Shown here piece by piece: positions 23,506 to 31,160 of a stretch of 33,997 nt of DNA. Numbering within the stretch: position 1 is the stretch's first letter; every line of letters begins with the position of its first letter. Made by a program: the position numbers and the translations under genes. Below the pieces are notes generated by a model, which worked only from the letters and a program-made list of their open reading frames with translations, ran no database searches and had not been told where the DNA came from. The stretch is from contig JAKAAT010000016.1 of NCBI GenBank assembly GCA_021802205.1, positions 1 through 33,997 on the forward strand. The letters run 5' to 3'. The DNA is from Thermoplasmata archaeon. GTDB lineage: Archaea; Thermoplasmatota; Thermoplasmata; Thermoplasmatales; Thermoplasmataceae.

Positions 23506-24936
23506 TTAATCTGTGGTAATCACCTCTGAAAAATCTTCTGATCCGGCATTCTCCAGGTCTTTTCTCTTATTTTTATATAGGTATAATCCAAATATAAATG
23601 CACCCAGAACCCATAATCCAGCCAGAATAGGCGATAGGATATAGGGCCACGTCAGTTCATCAAATGCAAATGCTATAATTGGGATTAGAATTATAAGCGA
23701 GGCTAAAGGTATTATTGCATCCTTGAGAATGCTATATTTGATTTTATTGTCTTTCCTTGCATATCTTATATAAGCCAGGCTTGACATAGCATGTGCCGAT
23801 ACCAGGCCTATCCCCGCCATGGCTCCTGTTATAATTGCAGCGTCAAATGGCCCGAAGGGAAATGATAACCCCATGGAAACAATAAGTGCTATAATTGAAA
23901 CAAGAATGACCGCACGGTATGGTGTTTTATATTTTTTATGTGTAACTGCGAACCACCTGGGAAAAACTCCATCACGCGCCATTGCATATATAACTCTGGA
24001 TTGCACTATAGGATTCGCAACAGTGTACGCAATATAGCCATTAAGTATGAAGAACAGGAGTATGATCTCTCCGGGAAGCCCAAAAAATCTATGCCATATA
24101 ATTAATCCGGGATCAGGAGACGTCGCATAGCTGGTCATGCTGGTCGTCCCCCATGCTATCGTCAATGCATACATAGCTGAAATAAGTGTAGCTCCTGCGA
24201 GTATGGATGCTATGATTATGGCCCTTGGAATATTGAATTTAGATTGCTTTGTTTCTTCGCTGATGCCAATAACTGTACCGAGTCCCCCATAAGCTTCTAT
24301 GCCGTATAACAGCGCAAAGATAAATGGAATTACATTAATCCCTGAAAGGGAGAATACACTTAAGGTATTAGCATGCCCCATTGTAAATATAATATACCAG
24401 CTGGTTGATAGAAGGAATATGACCTCAACTGCAGCTGTTATAAGTAGATAAACAAGGGATGGTTTTATGCCGAAATAGTTAAACAGCAAGCCGGTTGCGA
24501 AGGGAATAAGTATTAATGGTACCCAGATGAATGGTATTGAAGATATTGCAGGGCTCAATAGAAATATGACTGAAGCAAACCCCAGAAGGCCAAAACTTGG
24601 ATAAATTATCATTTCGTCAAGAAGGTAAATCCAGCCATTCATAAACCCGTAAAAGCCACCCATACCATGTCCGCCGATTGCGTAGTAACCACCAGCGTGT
24701 GAAACCCTCTGGCTGAATCTATAATTGGTATTGACCATTAAGAGGTAAATGACCCATGATAACAAAACAGCCAGCGGGGATGCCCCAAGTGCAAAAAGTG
24801 CAACGCCAGTAAGCAATATTCCGATATCCCCGGAAGGTGCAACATGCGTATATGCCTGAAAAACAGCATGCCATTTACCAACTGCTCCTTTTTTCAGTTG
24901 AAATTTAGATTCAAGTGTGGGTTCATTATTATCCAT
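23506..24936 (-). CDS. APC-family amino-acid/amine permease
   Basis: 476 residues with about 12 hydrophobic helices. VFQAYTHVAPSGDIGILLTG in helix 1 carries the unwound substrate-binding region; RVSHAGGYYAIGGHGMGGFY follows helix 2. GGLGTVIGISEETKQSKFNI is the conserved loop after helix 6. It is only distantly like the other permease in the window, so it probably takes a different substrate. The promoter has a TATA box at 24951-24964, about 24 bases before the ATG. Convergence with the dehydrogenase operon suggests, but does not prove, that it imports the amino acid or amine whose aldehyde those enzymes handle. Confidence 0.85.
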   Translation of the reverse strand: MDNNEPTLESKFQLKKGAVGKWHAVFQAYTHVAPSGDIGILLTGVALFALGASPLAVLLSWVIYLLMVNTNYRFSQRVSHAGGYYAIGGHGMGGFYGFMNGWIYLLDEMIIYPSFGLLGFASVIFLLSPAISSIPFIWVPLILIPFATGLLFNYFGIKPSLVYLLITAAVEVIFLLSTSWYIIFTMGHANTLSVFSLSGINVIPFIFALLYGIEAYGGLGTVIGISEETKQSKFNIPRAIIIASILAGATLISAMYALTIAWGTTSMTSYATSPDPGLIIWHRFFGLPGEIILLFFILNGYIAYTVANPIVQSRVIYAMARDGVFPRWFAVTHKKYKTPYRAVILVSIIALIVSMGLSFPFGPFDAAIITGAMAGIGLVSAHAMSSLAYIRYARKDNKIKYSILKDAIIPLASLIILIPIIAFAFDELTWPYILSPILAGLWVLGAFIFGLYLYKNKRKDLENAGSEDFSEVITTD

Positions 24937-24950
24937 TCGAATATAATTTT

Positions 24951-24964
24951 TAATTATATATAAA
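24951..24964 (-). promoter_or_regulatory. TATA box of the 476-residue permease
   Basis: Minus-strand TTTATATATAATTA centred about 24 bases upstream of the ATG. A longer-range dyad, TTGACA (24966-24971) and TGTCAA (25013-25018), flanks the upstream region. Confidence 0.5.
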
Positions 24965-25163
24965 CATTGACAAAAACATATTAGAAATTGTTAAGCGCTA
25001 TCATACATTGTGTGTCAAAACGTTTACATTGTTATGAATCATAGGCATGAATTCTCCAATGAATTTTCTTTTAATCTTGCAACATATAAAAAATTACTCA
25101 TACTTAATCAACATCACAGGTTGTGAAATTTTCTTATCCGGATATTGTGTAAGCATAATATTT

Positions 25164-25298
25164 TTAATGCCAATTAATAATGCATCCCCCGGTTTTTCCT
25201 GCAAGCATTTTCTTAAACCTTTCATTTCCGGCCTTTATCTTCCTTACAACAGTACCTATCCCTATTGCTGTAGGCTCGATGCCTCCAGTACAGATGTA
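25164..25298 (-). pseudogene. Orphan coding-like fragment
   Basis: In the 395-base gap 24937-25331, one minus-strand frame of 44 codons reads like protein: CTGGIEPTAIGIGTVVRKIK, then AGNERFKKMLAG, ending at TAA. It has no ATG, GTG or TTG at its beginning, and a TATAAATA box lies just upstream (25315-25322). It may be the tail of a decayed gene. I do not recognise it. The plus-strand ORF overlapping it looks non-coding. Confidence 0.3.
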
Positions 25299-25331
25299 TC
25301 ATAACTCTTTCTATTTATAGTATATTTGGGT

Positions 25332-26285
25332 TTACTGAATATTTTCTGGATAGTTGAATAACAGTTCAAAATTGTCTAAATCTCCATAGAATTCCAGAGT
25401 AACCCATTCAAAATTTTTTAAATCAATTTCAGTATCCACTATGAGCTGAAAATATTCTTTTGCCATGAATTCTGGAACGATAAAATTTAAAAACAACTTA
25501 TCATCACTTTCATACATAAATGTGAAATTTGAGGTTATATTATTCTTTCTGGTATTTGATGCAAACAAAAGCAATATACTTTCATCTGTGCTGGTTTCAT
25601 ATATGTGGTCAACGCCTGATATAACATTAATGCCTTCAACTTCACCCAGATTACTATCAGAATAAAGGATAATTCGGAATTTTCCACCTTTGGGGATATT
25701 GTCTACATACTGAATTACTGTATTAGTGCCTTTCAATACTTTAATTGTCCGGTACTGCGAGAATTCAGACATAGGAAGGCTTATGGTGATACATTTAAGT
25801 GGAATCCCCATATTCTTCATAAAATCATAAAAGCCCATGGATGGCTTCAAGGTTAGTTCTTCAATGTTTGCCTGCATATAGTTGTATTTGCTCAACAAAT
25901 TAGAAAAATCTGTTTCAGAGTTTGTATGCATAAAACCTTTTAATTTCATTTTGCCAGCTTCAATACCAGCATAGCTGATTACCAGTCCATTTATACTATC
26001 AAGGTCTCCTAAAAATCCTGATAAGTAAGGGTCTTGAATTTTTTCACTGTAAAAATAATAAGGCCCCCTCTCCTCTATATCAGCGAGTTGAAGAAATGGT
26101 TTTAAGGCTGTAATATCATCTGACTTCGGGATAAAAACATTAAAAAAGAAATCATGGCCATCCATTACAAGGCTGCCAGCACCATTATACCCGGTTGCAC
26201 GGAACAATGCTATCGGCCGGGAGTTAAAATTTATAGAAATATCAAAGTATTTTGAGAGCTTTAAATCAAAATTTACCGGTTTCAT
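25332..26285 (-). CDS. Unknown protein next to a KaiC/cellulose-synthase-like pair
   Basis: 317 residues, soluble: no signal peptide, no membrane helix. Composition is aromatic and acidic with alternating hydrophobic strands, suggesting a mostly beta protein. Motif-like segments are GPYYFYSEK near 75, LKPSMGFYDFMKNMGIPLKC near 147-166, and an acidic end, FYGDLDNFELLFNYPENIQ. The middle part loosely recalls the sensory half of archaeal bacterio-opsin-activator-type regulators, but there is no helix-turn-helix. It follows the cellulose-synthase-like gene on the same strand after 119 bases that hold TATA-like sequences, so it may be read from its own promoter. No function can be assigned. Confidence 0.65.
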   Translation of the reverse strand: MKPVNFDLKLSKYFDISINFNSRPIALFRATGYNGAGSLVMDGHDFFFNVFIPKSDDITALKPFLQLADIEERGPYYFYSEKIQDPYLSGFLGDLDSINGLVISYAGIEAGKMKLKGFMHTNSETDFSNLLSKYNYMQANIEELTLKPSMGFYDFMKNMGIPLKCITISLPMSEFSQYRTIKVLKGTNTVIQYVDNIPKGGKFRIILYSDSNLGEVEGINVISGVDHIYETSTDESILLLFASNTRKNNITSNFTFMYESDDKLFLNFIVPEFMAKEYFQLIVDTEIDLKNFEWVTLEFYGDLDNFELLFNYPENIQ

Positions 26286-26325
26286 TAATTTCTATAATAT
26301 ATAAATCTATAAAAATATTCTTTTA

Positions 26326-26412
26326 ATGGCTAAATCAGCAGCCTTAAAATTGCTTGACCGTAAAAACGCTTCTGGAATTTCTTCTCAATTAAATGAATAT
26401 AAACCTACATAG
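26326..26412 (+). CDS. Possible 28-residue leaderless microprotein
   Basis: A plus-strand ORF, ATG to TAG, begins MAKSAALKLLDRKNASGISS and ends QLNEYKPT. It sits in the gap between the unknown protein and the glycosyltransferase, overlapping the latter's stop by eight bases on the other strand. ATATATAAAT near 26297-26306 lies about 25 bases before the ATG, the leaderless spacing seen for real genes here. It is too short to be sure. Confidence 0.3.
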   Translation: MAKSAALKLLDRKNASGISSQLNEYKPT

Positions 26413-27895
26413 AATTTTTAAAGGCAGGGTCATCCATTGATGATGCACGCGGGGTTTTATTTAACCAGAATATGGGCATGAGAAGTGTGAACTGAAAAAA
26501 CGCCCAGAATGCAGTAATATATGAAAAAGTGTTGTGCTGTAAAATAAGATAAATTGCAGCAAGAGGCAGGAGGATTATAATTGTGATCTGTGGCCAGAAA
26601 CGGTACAGGGGAATTTTTCCGCCGGTTCTGGCTGTGGTGAATGGTTTGGATTTTTTCAGTAACGCACTGATTGAAGTAGAAATGCTCAGTGGGAATACCA
26701 GTAGATTTGCGGCCATATTATAGAAGACAAACCTTAATTGTGCCTTTTTAGATACCTGAGAAAGGGTAAATGTTGTCATGAGAAGTATAGTATAGGGCAA
26801 CCAGGCAAAAAGATAAAGAAGATTGTTTATTGTCAGAACCCGTATTCCAACAATTTCAAGTATCGGAGAAAGTAGAAAAATTAGATAAAACCAGCCAAAG
26901 ATATACCATGTTGATGTTGCAAACCAGTCTAATTTCTGTTTCGGCGAGAACTTTCTGCTTAAAAGGATTTTTTTGACAATTTTTGGCATTAGAGACAGTG
27001 AACCATACATCCATCTCCATTGCTGATTAATGTATCCCTGCATTGTTACCGGAGCCCGGCCAAACACTAACTTTTTATTGTAATATATGCCGGTCCATCC
27101 ATTTATGGCCATGTTAACAGATGTGGCTATATCTTCAACTATGTTATTCTCATCGAAATAACCTACTGACTTCAATGCATCTAGATTATACACTACATTT
27201 GTGCCACAGGAGAATAATGTGCCTACTACACTTTTACCTTCCGTGAGTATCTCATAAAATATGAATTGCTGGGCCTGTGCTATCTCTGCAAGTGTACTTG
27301 AATCTGTATTTGAATATACCTGTGGAACCTGGACAAACCCTATTTTTGTATCCTTTGCCAGCAAAGCTGTAGCCTCGCGTAGAAAATCAGGAGCCGGTGT
27401 CTGATCTATATCTATTACTGCAGCATATGGCACTTCGAGGGTTTTAAGGACATCATTCAATGCACCGGCCTTGTATCCCCGTCTATTCTCACGGTGTATA
27501 TATTTCATCCCCAGTTTCCGGCATAAATCTATTATAGGAGCAGAATCGCCACGCGTTGAATCATCAAGGACATATATAGTTGAGTCTTCTCCTGCATTGG
27601 AATAAATGGCTATTAGATTTGTAATTACCATTTCCTCTTCTTCATTGAAAATGGGTACAAGGACAGCAACTTTGCCACGGAGCCCTGGCACATAAGAATC
27701 ATGTATTGTATCTACATATTCAGTAGCACTCCGGTGGAAAGATATAAAGTATGTTACACTCTGAATTCCAAAAAACACGCTTGCAAGCCAGAACCACGCG
27801 GTAAATATATAATCAAAAGTAGTGCCATTCTTTAAAACCACAGCCGAATACAAAGCGGAAGTAATACCGATGATTATGAAAACTATAGAAAACAT
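26405..27895 (-). CDS. Cellulose-synthase-like processive glycosyltransferase (GT2)
   Basis: 496 residues. Two N-terminal helices (about 1-20 and 30-52), a cytoplasmic GT-A domain, then four or five C-terminal helices: the BcsA-like layout without a PilZ domain. The full processive GT2 set is present: VLDD (Asp111/112), DID (Asp162, Asp164), the VED catalytic site (Asp255) and QQWRW (Gln291, Arg294, Trp295). It should polymerise and export a beta-linked polysaccharide, probably an exopolysaccharide; the sugar is unknown. No BcsB-like partner is visible, as expected for a cell without an outer membrane. It starts 43 bases after the KaiC-like gene on the same strand, so the two are probably co-transcribed. 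Confidence 0.88.
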   Translation of the reverse strand: MFSIVFIIIGITSALYSAVVLKNGTTFDYIFTAWFWLASVFFGIQSVTYFISFHRSATEYVDTIHDSYVPGLRGKVAVLVPIFNEEEEMVITNLIAIYSNAGEDSTIYVLDDSTRGDSAPIIDLCRKLGMKYIHRENRRGYKAGALNDVLKTLEVPYAAVIDIDQTPAPDFLREATALLAKDTKIGFVQVPQVYSNTDSSTLAEIAQAQQFIFYEILTEGKSVVGTLFSCGTNVVYNLDALKSVGYFDENNIVEDIATSVNMAINGWTGIYYNKKLVFGRAPVTMQGYINQQWRWMYGSLSLMPKIVKKILLSRKFSPKQKLDWFATSTWYIFGWFYLIFLLSPILEIVGIRVLTINNLLYLFAWLPYTILLMTTFTLSQVSKKAQLRFVFYNMAANLLVFPLSISTSISALLKKSKPFTTARTGGKIPLYRFWPQITIIILLPLAAIYLILQHNTFSYITAFWAFFQFTLLMPIFWLNKTPRASSMDDPAFKNSM

Positions 27896-27938
27896 AGTCA
27901 GTATATTTACAAAAATTACAGTTCGTCTGCCCAGATGA

Positions 27939-29165
27939 TCACCTTATACTTCTAAATAGGCTGCCATCTGAAGACTGATTTTCTGATGAATTGCCTTCAA
28001 TATTTTCCTGATTTGTTTGTGTTACTTCCGGTTCTGGCATTTTAAGTTTGCTCAAAGGCATTATGCCGTTTGCGGTAATTTTAAAGTTAAATGGGCTTGG
28101 ATCGAAGGTAGTGCCCCTCATTTTAATTATGCTTCCTGTTCTGGTACCTATATCATCCTGTGATCTATATTCAAGTTTTATAATGCCTGTGGCGTAATAT
28201 TCTTCAATGCCGAAAATACTTAAATTGCTATTTCTCAAACCGCTTGTGATTAATATTGTGACTCCCTTGATCGCCATACTATTTAAAAGGAGGTTGACAA
28301 AATCATCATCAGGTATAATGAGGAGCGTAATCGGGTCTATGACAACACGTTTAATATCCCTGGAAATAATAATTTTCTTCAGTTCTGTGACTAATTTTGT
28401 GATAAATTTTCTGGAGTCTGCTTTTCCCTGGGATATATCAGATTTCATTGACCTTATCTGGTCTGAAATTTCCATTACCTCTATTTGTTTATTTTTATAT
28501 GCCTCTGCAAATCCAATATTCATAGTGCGTATATTATCAATAAACTGGTCAGGGAACGTATCAGTAAGTATCATCAACCCCTTTTCGCCTATACTGGCAC
28601 CATATGAGAGAAAGATGCTTGAAAGTGTGGTTTTTCCCACACCAGTTTTTCCAGATATCATATACACATACCCTGGCCGGAGCCCTCCGGATAATTTCGC
28701 ATCGAGGATAGGAATTCCAAATTTCGCCCGTAAGGCATCCGGTGTTGTGACTTCTCTTGGATCCGATACTATAATACTGTAAATGTTACACATTTTTTTT
28801 ACGTACTCGCCCAGTTCGCTTTCACTTATTAAAATTTTTTTTGTGATACCTGCATCCGTAGCCTGGGAATTAAAAATCATAATATCATTCGTTGTGATAT
28901 CTGAATGTGCAAGCTTTACAGCTATGATATCCTTACCTGAAGCAATTATATAATCAAATTTATAACTTAATCCTGATGCACCATAGACTTCCATTCCTGC
29001 AGATACCTTAACTTTGTGTATATCAAATTGAAATTTTTGCAAGGCAATTTGCACCAGGATATCATCATCCAGTTTTACCAATATTTGTGCTATATCAAAT
29101 AGGGATATAAATTTTTTTAAAAAACATAGATAAATATCATTAAATAGCCCTGTATTTTCAAACAA
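27939..29165 (-). CDS. KaiC-like RecA-fold ATPase with N-terminal nuclease-like domain
   Basis: 408 residues in three parts. Residues 25-135 look like a PD-(D/E)xK-type fold (LVKLDDDILVQIALQKF, then YKFDYIIASGKDIIAVKLAH); Asp71 and Lys84 fit the site, but the usual acidic residue before Lys is Ala82, so it is probably not a nuclease. Residues 145-375 are a KaiC-like ATPase: SGKTGVGKTT is the Walker A (171-180) and RVVIDP with Asp277 the Walker B. The last 35 residues are Asn/Gln/Ser-rich and probably disordered. Translation starts at a TTG (29163-29165); a TATATAAAC box near 29195-29203 fits a short leader. Archaeal KaiC-like proteins act as ATP-dependent signalling or assembly factors (for example ArlH). 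Linkage to the next gene suggests control of polysaccharide synthesis. Confidence 0.8.
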   Translation of the reverse strand: MFENTGLFNDIYLCFLKKFISLFDIAQILVKLDDDILVQIALQKFQFDIHKVKVSAGMEVYGASGLSYKFDYIIASGKDIIAVKLAHSDITTNDIMIFNSQATDAGITKKILISESELGEYVKKMCNIYSIIVSDPREVTTPDALRAKFGIPILDAKLSGGLRPGYVYMISGKTGVGKTTLSSIFLSYGASIGEKGLMILTDTFPDQFIDNIRTMNIGFAEAYKNKQIEVMEISDQIRSMKSDISQGKADSRKFITKLVTELKKIIISRDIKRVVIDPITLLIIPDDDFVNLLLNSMAIKGVTILITSGLRNSNLSIFGIEEYYATGIIKLEYRSQDDIGTRTGSIIKMRGTTFDPSPFNFKITANGIMPLSKLKMPEPEVTQTNQENIEGNSSENQSSDGSLFRSIR

Positions 29166-29268
29166 CCGATTATAAAATATTTTTGATTCATAATGTTTAT
29201 ATACCAGATAATCTATTCGTCTCGAAGTTCCGATATTGTTTCTATTTAATAAAATTATAAATATAAAA

Positions 29269-29567
29269 CTATATTGACTGTGAAAGTGCCGGTGTTAAAT
29301 ATTCCATTATTATATTTGTGCTGGTTTGAGAAGAAGGATAAATTATTCTGCTCCAAATTTCGTCAGCATCTGCCCGTAAATATACCCGTTGTGTTGGAAT
29401 TGATTTTAATCACATTATCCAGATGATAGGTATAATATATCTAGAATATTGCTTTTTTCAGATATAACTGTAAATTTCCCGTTTACTGATATTCGCTCTC
29501 CTAAAAATGTGCTCCATTCAAAATTATACACCAGAGGAATTTTTGCCGATATATACCATTCAATCAT
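29269..29567 (-). pseudogene. Frameshifted remnant of an unknown gene
   Basis: Three minus-strand pieces in different frames read like one broken protein. ATG 29567 gives MIEWYISAKIPLVYNFEWST and, further on, GERISVNGKFTVISEKSNIL. A shifted frame continues YYTYHLDNVIKINSNTTGIF. A third frame gives ADADEIWSRIIYPSSQTSTN and ends LTPALSQSI at TAG. At least two frameshifts would restore about 99 codons. It lies directly upstream of the KaiC-like gene on the same strand, whose reading frame is open back into it without a start codon. I do not recognise the family. The remaining bases of the 29166-29718 gap hold only A/T-rich sequence. Confidence 0.45.
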
Positions 29568-29743
29568 TCTCTATAATTTCTTTTAATACAGAAACTGCAT
29601 TATGCACGGAAACAGGCATAGGGCATTTACACTATGATACAGTGTGCCATATAAGCCTATAACTAATACCAGAAACATGAACTAAATTTTATAATTGGCA
29701 GGAATTAAATAACAATCATTGACTATTATAGGAAAAGCAAAAA

Positions 29744-29752
29744 ATAGATATA
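29744..29752 (+). promoter_or_regulatory. TATA box of the ferredoxin-geranylgeranyl reductase operon
   Basis: ATAGATATA centred about 25 bases upstream of ATG 29773. This spacing favours ATG 29773 over the in-frame TTG at 29719 as the ferredoxin start. Confidence 0.45.
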
Positions 29753-29772
29753 GGTATGTAGCTTTTACGCTT

Positions 29773-29982
29773 ATGGAAGTGAAAGTTAAGAGCGAGATGG
29801 ATGTGGACAGAGGGCTTTGCGACTATTGCGGAGCCTGCGTTGGAATGTGCCCCACAGACGCGATTAATTTAGATGAGACCGTAATAGCTATAAATGAGGA
29901 TAAATGCATAAAATGCGAATTTTGTGTAATTGGATGCCCTACAGGGGCAATATCTGCGGAGTGGTTCCATGCTAAACTATGA
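29773..29982 (+). CDS. 2[4Fe-4S] ferredoxin, likely electron donor to geranylgeranyl reductase
   Basis: 69 residues from the preferred ATG. Two cluster-binding motifs are clear: CDYCGACVGMCP and CIKCEFCVIGCP, each CxxCxxCxxxCP, separated by about 27 residues. It is a small dicluster ferredoxin acting in the cytoplasm. Its last 14 bases overlap the start of the geranylgeranyl reductase gene, so the two are translated together. In Methanosarcina acetivorans a ferredoxin encoded beside the reductase supplies its electrons, which supports the same job here. The longer frame from TTG 29719 adds 18 basic, unconserved-looking residues and is unlikely. Confidence 0.9.
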   Translation: MEVKVKSEMDVDRGLCDYCGACVGMCPTDAINLDETVIAINEDKCIKCEFCVIGCPTGAISAEWFHAKL

Positions 29983-31159
29983 TGTTCTTGTAATAGGTGC
30001 AGGTCCAGCAGGAAGTTCTGCTGCAAGATATGCATCAAGATATGGATTGAAAACGTTGCTTGTTGAAAAAAGGCCAGATATAGGATCACCGGTAAGATGT
30101 GGTGAAGGAATTTCAAAAGCATGGATGCCAGAAGTCGATATAAAGCCCGAAGCACACTGGATATCAGACGAAGTCAAAGGAGCACGTATATATGGCCCGT
30201 CGGAAAAAAAGCCTATTATGCTTACCGCCGAGAGTGCAGGGAATGAGGTTGGATTTGTTGTTGAGAGAGATAAATTTGACAAGCATATTGCCACACTTGC
30301 AGCAACTGAAGGAGCAGATATATGGATAAAATCTCCTGCTATGTCAGTAATAAAAGAAGGGAACAGAGTTGTTGGCGCAAAGATAAGGCACAACGGGGAA
30401 GAAGTTGAAGTACGTGCAAAAATGGTAATAGCAGCAGATGGATTTGAAAGTGAATTCTCAAGGTGGGCTGGATTAAAATCGCCTATTTTGAAGAAGAATG
30501 ATATAATATCTGCACTTGAGTACAGAATGGAAAACGTTGATTCTAATGAAGATTTCACGGACTTCTATCTTGGCTCTATAGCGCCAGCAGGATACCTCTG
30601 GGTATTTCCAAAAGGCCCGCATGAAGCTAATGTTGGAATAGGTGTAACAATAACAATGATGAAAGACAGGCTTGATGTTAAAAACTATCTTGATTCCTGG
30701 ATTAAATCACATCCAGCATATAGCAAGGGCAGAATAATCCAGCAGATAAGTGGTGGAGTTTCAGTTAATAAGGTAAAGGATAAGATGAGCCTTCCAGGTC
30801 TTCTTGCAATAGGAGATGCAGCAAGGCTTATAGATCCCATTACCGGTGGCGGTATAGCCAACGGAATGATATCCGGAAAGTTTGCAGCCCAGGTCTCAAA
30901 GAAAGCTATTGATGAAAATGATTTTTCAGAAGAAATGATGAAGAATTATGATCTCATGGTGAAGGACAAATTCGAGAGAAAACATCTGAGAAACTGGTTT
31001 GCAAAGGAAAAATTGGGTACACTTTCTGATGAAACACTGGACAAACTTGTTGACGTTGTTGCTGACGTGAAAATGACAAATATATCTGTTGAAGAAATAT
31101 TGAAAGGAGTCCAGTTAAAATATCCGGAACTTGTTTCACAGCTGGAAGACCTGATTTAA
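29969..31159 (+). CDS. Digeranylgeranylglycerophospholipid reductase (geranylgeranyl reductase)
   Basis: 396 residues from the ATG at 29969. An FAD enzyme that saturates the geranylgeranyl chains of archaeal ether lipids. The FAD-binding motif VIGAGPAGSSAARY is at residues 8-21, the family motif PAGYLWVFPKG lies near the middle and GDAARLIDPITGGGIANGM later on; the length fits the Thermoplasma acidophilum enzyme of known structure. The C-terminal helical part is EEILKGVQLKYPELVSQL. GGAG lies eight bases before the ATG, inside the ferredoxin gene. The 409-residue reading from TTG 29930 would add residues that overlap the ferredoxin cluster region in another frame and is rejected. Confidence 0.92.
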   Translation: MLNYDVLVIGAGPAGSSAARYASRYGLKTLLVEKRPDIGSPVRCGEGISKAWMPEVDIKPEAHWISDEVKGARIYGPSEKKPIMLTAESAGNEVGFVVERDKFDKHIATLAATEGADIWIKSPAMSVIKEGNRVVGAKIRHNGEEVEVRAKMVIAADGFESEFSRWAGLKSPILKKNDIISALEYRMENVDSNEDFTDFYLGSIAPAGYLWVFPKGPHEANVGIGVTITMMKDRLDVKNYLDSWIKSHPAYSKGRIIQQISGGVSVNKVKDKMSLPGLLAIGDAARLIDPITGGGIANGMISGKFAAQVSKKAIDENDFSEEMMKNYDLMVKDKFERKHLRNWFAKEKLGTLSDETLDKLVDVVADVKMTNISVEEILKGVQLKYPELVSQLEDLI

Positions 31160-31160
31160 A

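Noticed and set aside
25047-25304. 85-codon plus-strand ORF in the gap after the permease
   Set aside because: Low-complexity, non-coding-looking composition, no family resemblance, and the opposite strand reads more like protein.
29025-29165. Idea that the KaiC-like N-terminus is an active nuclease
   Set aside because: Asp71 and Lys84 fit a PD-(D/E)xK site but the acidic residue two before Lys is replaced by Ala82, so activity is not supported.
29719-29772. N-terminal extension of the ferredoxin from a TTG
   Set aside because: The 18 extra residues are basic and unlike ferredoxins, and the TATA box at 29744-29752 lies inside them, pointing to ATG 29773.
29930-29968. Upstream TTG start for geranylgeranyl reductase
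   Set aside because: It would begin inside the second ferredoxin cluster motif; the ATG at 29969 has a good ribosome-binding site and places the FAD motif at the normal distance.
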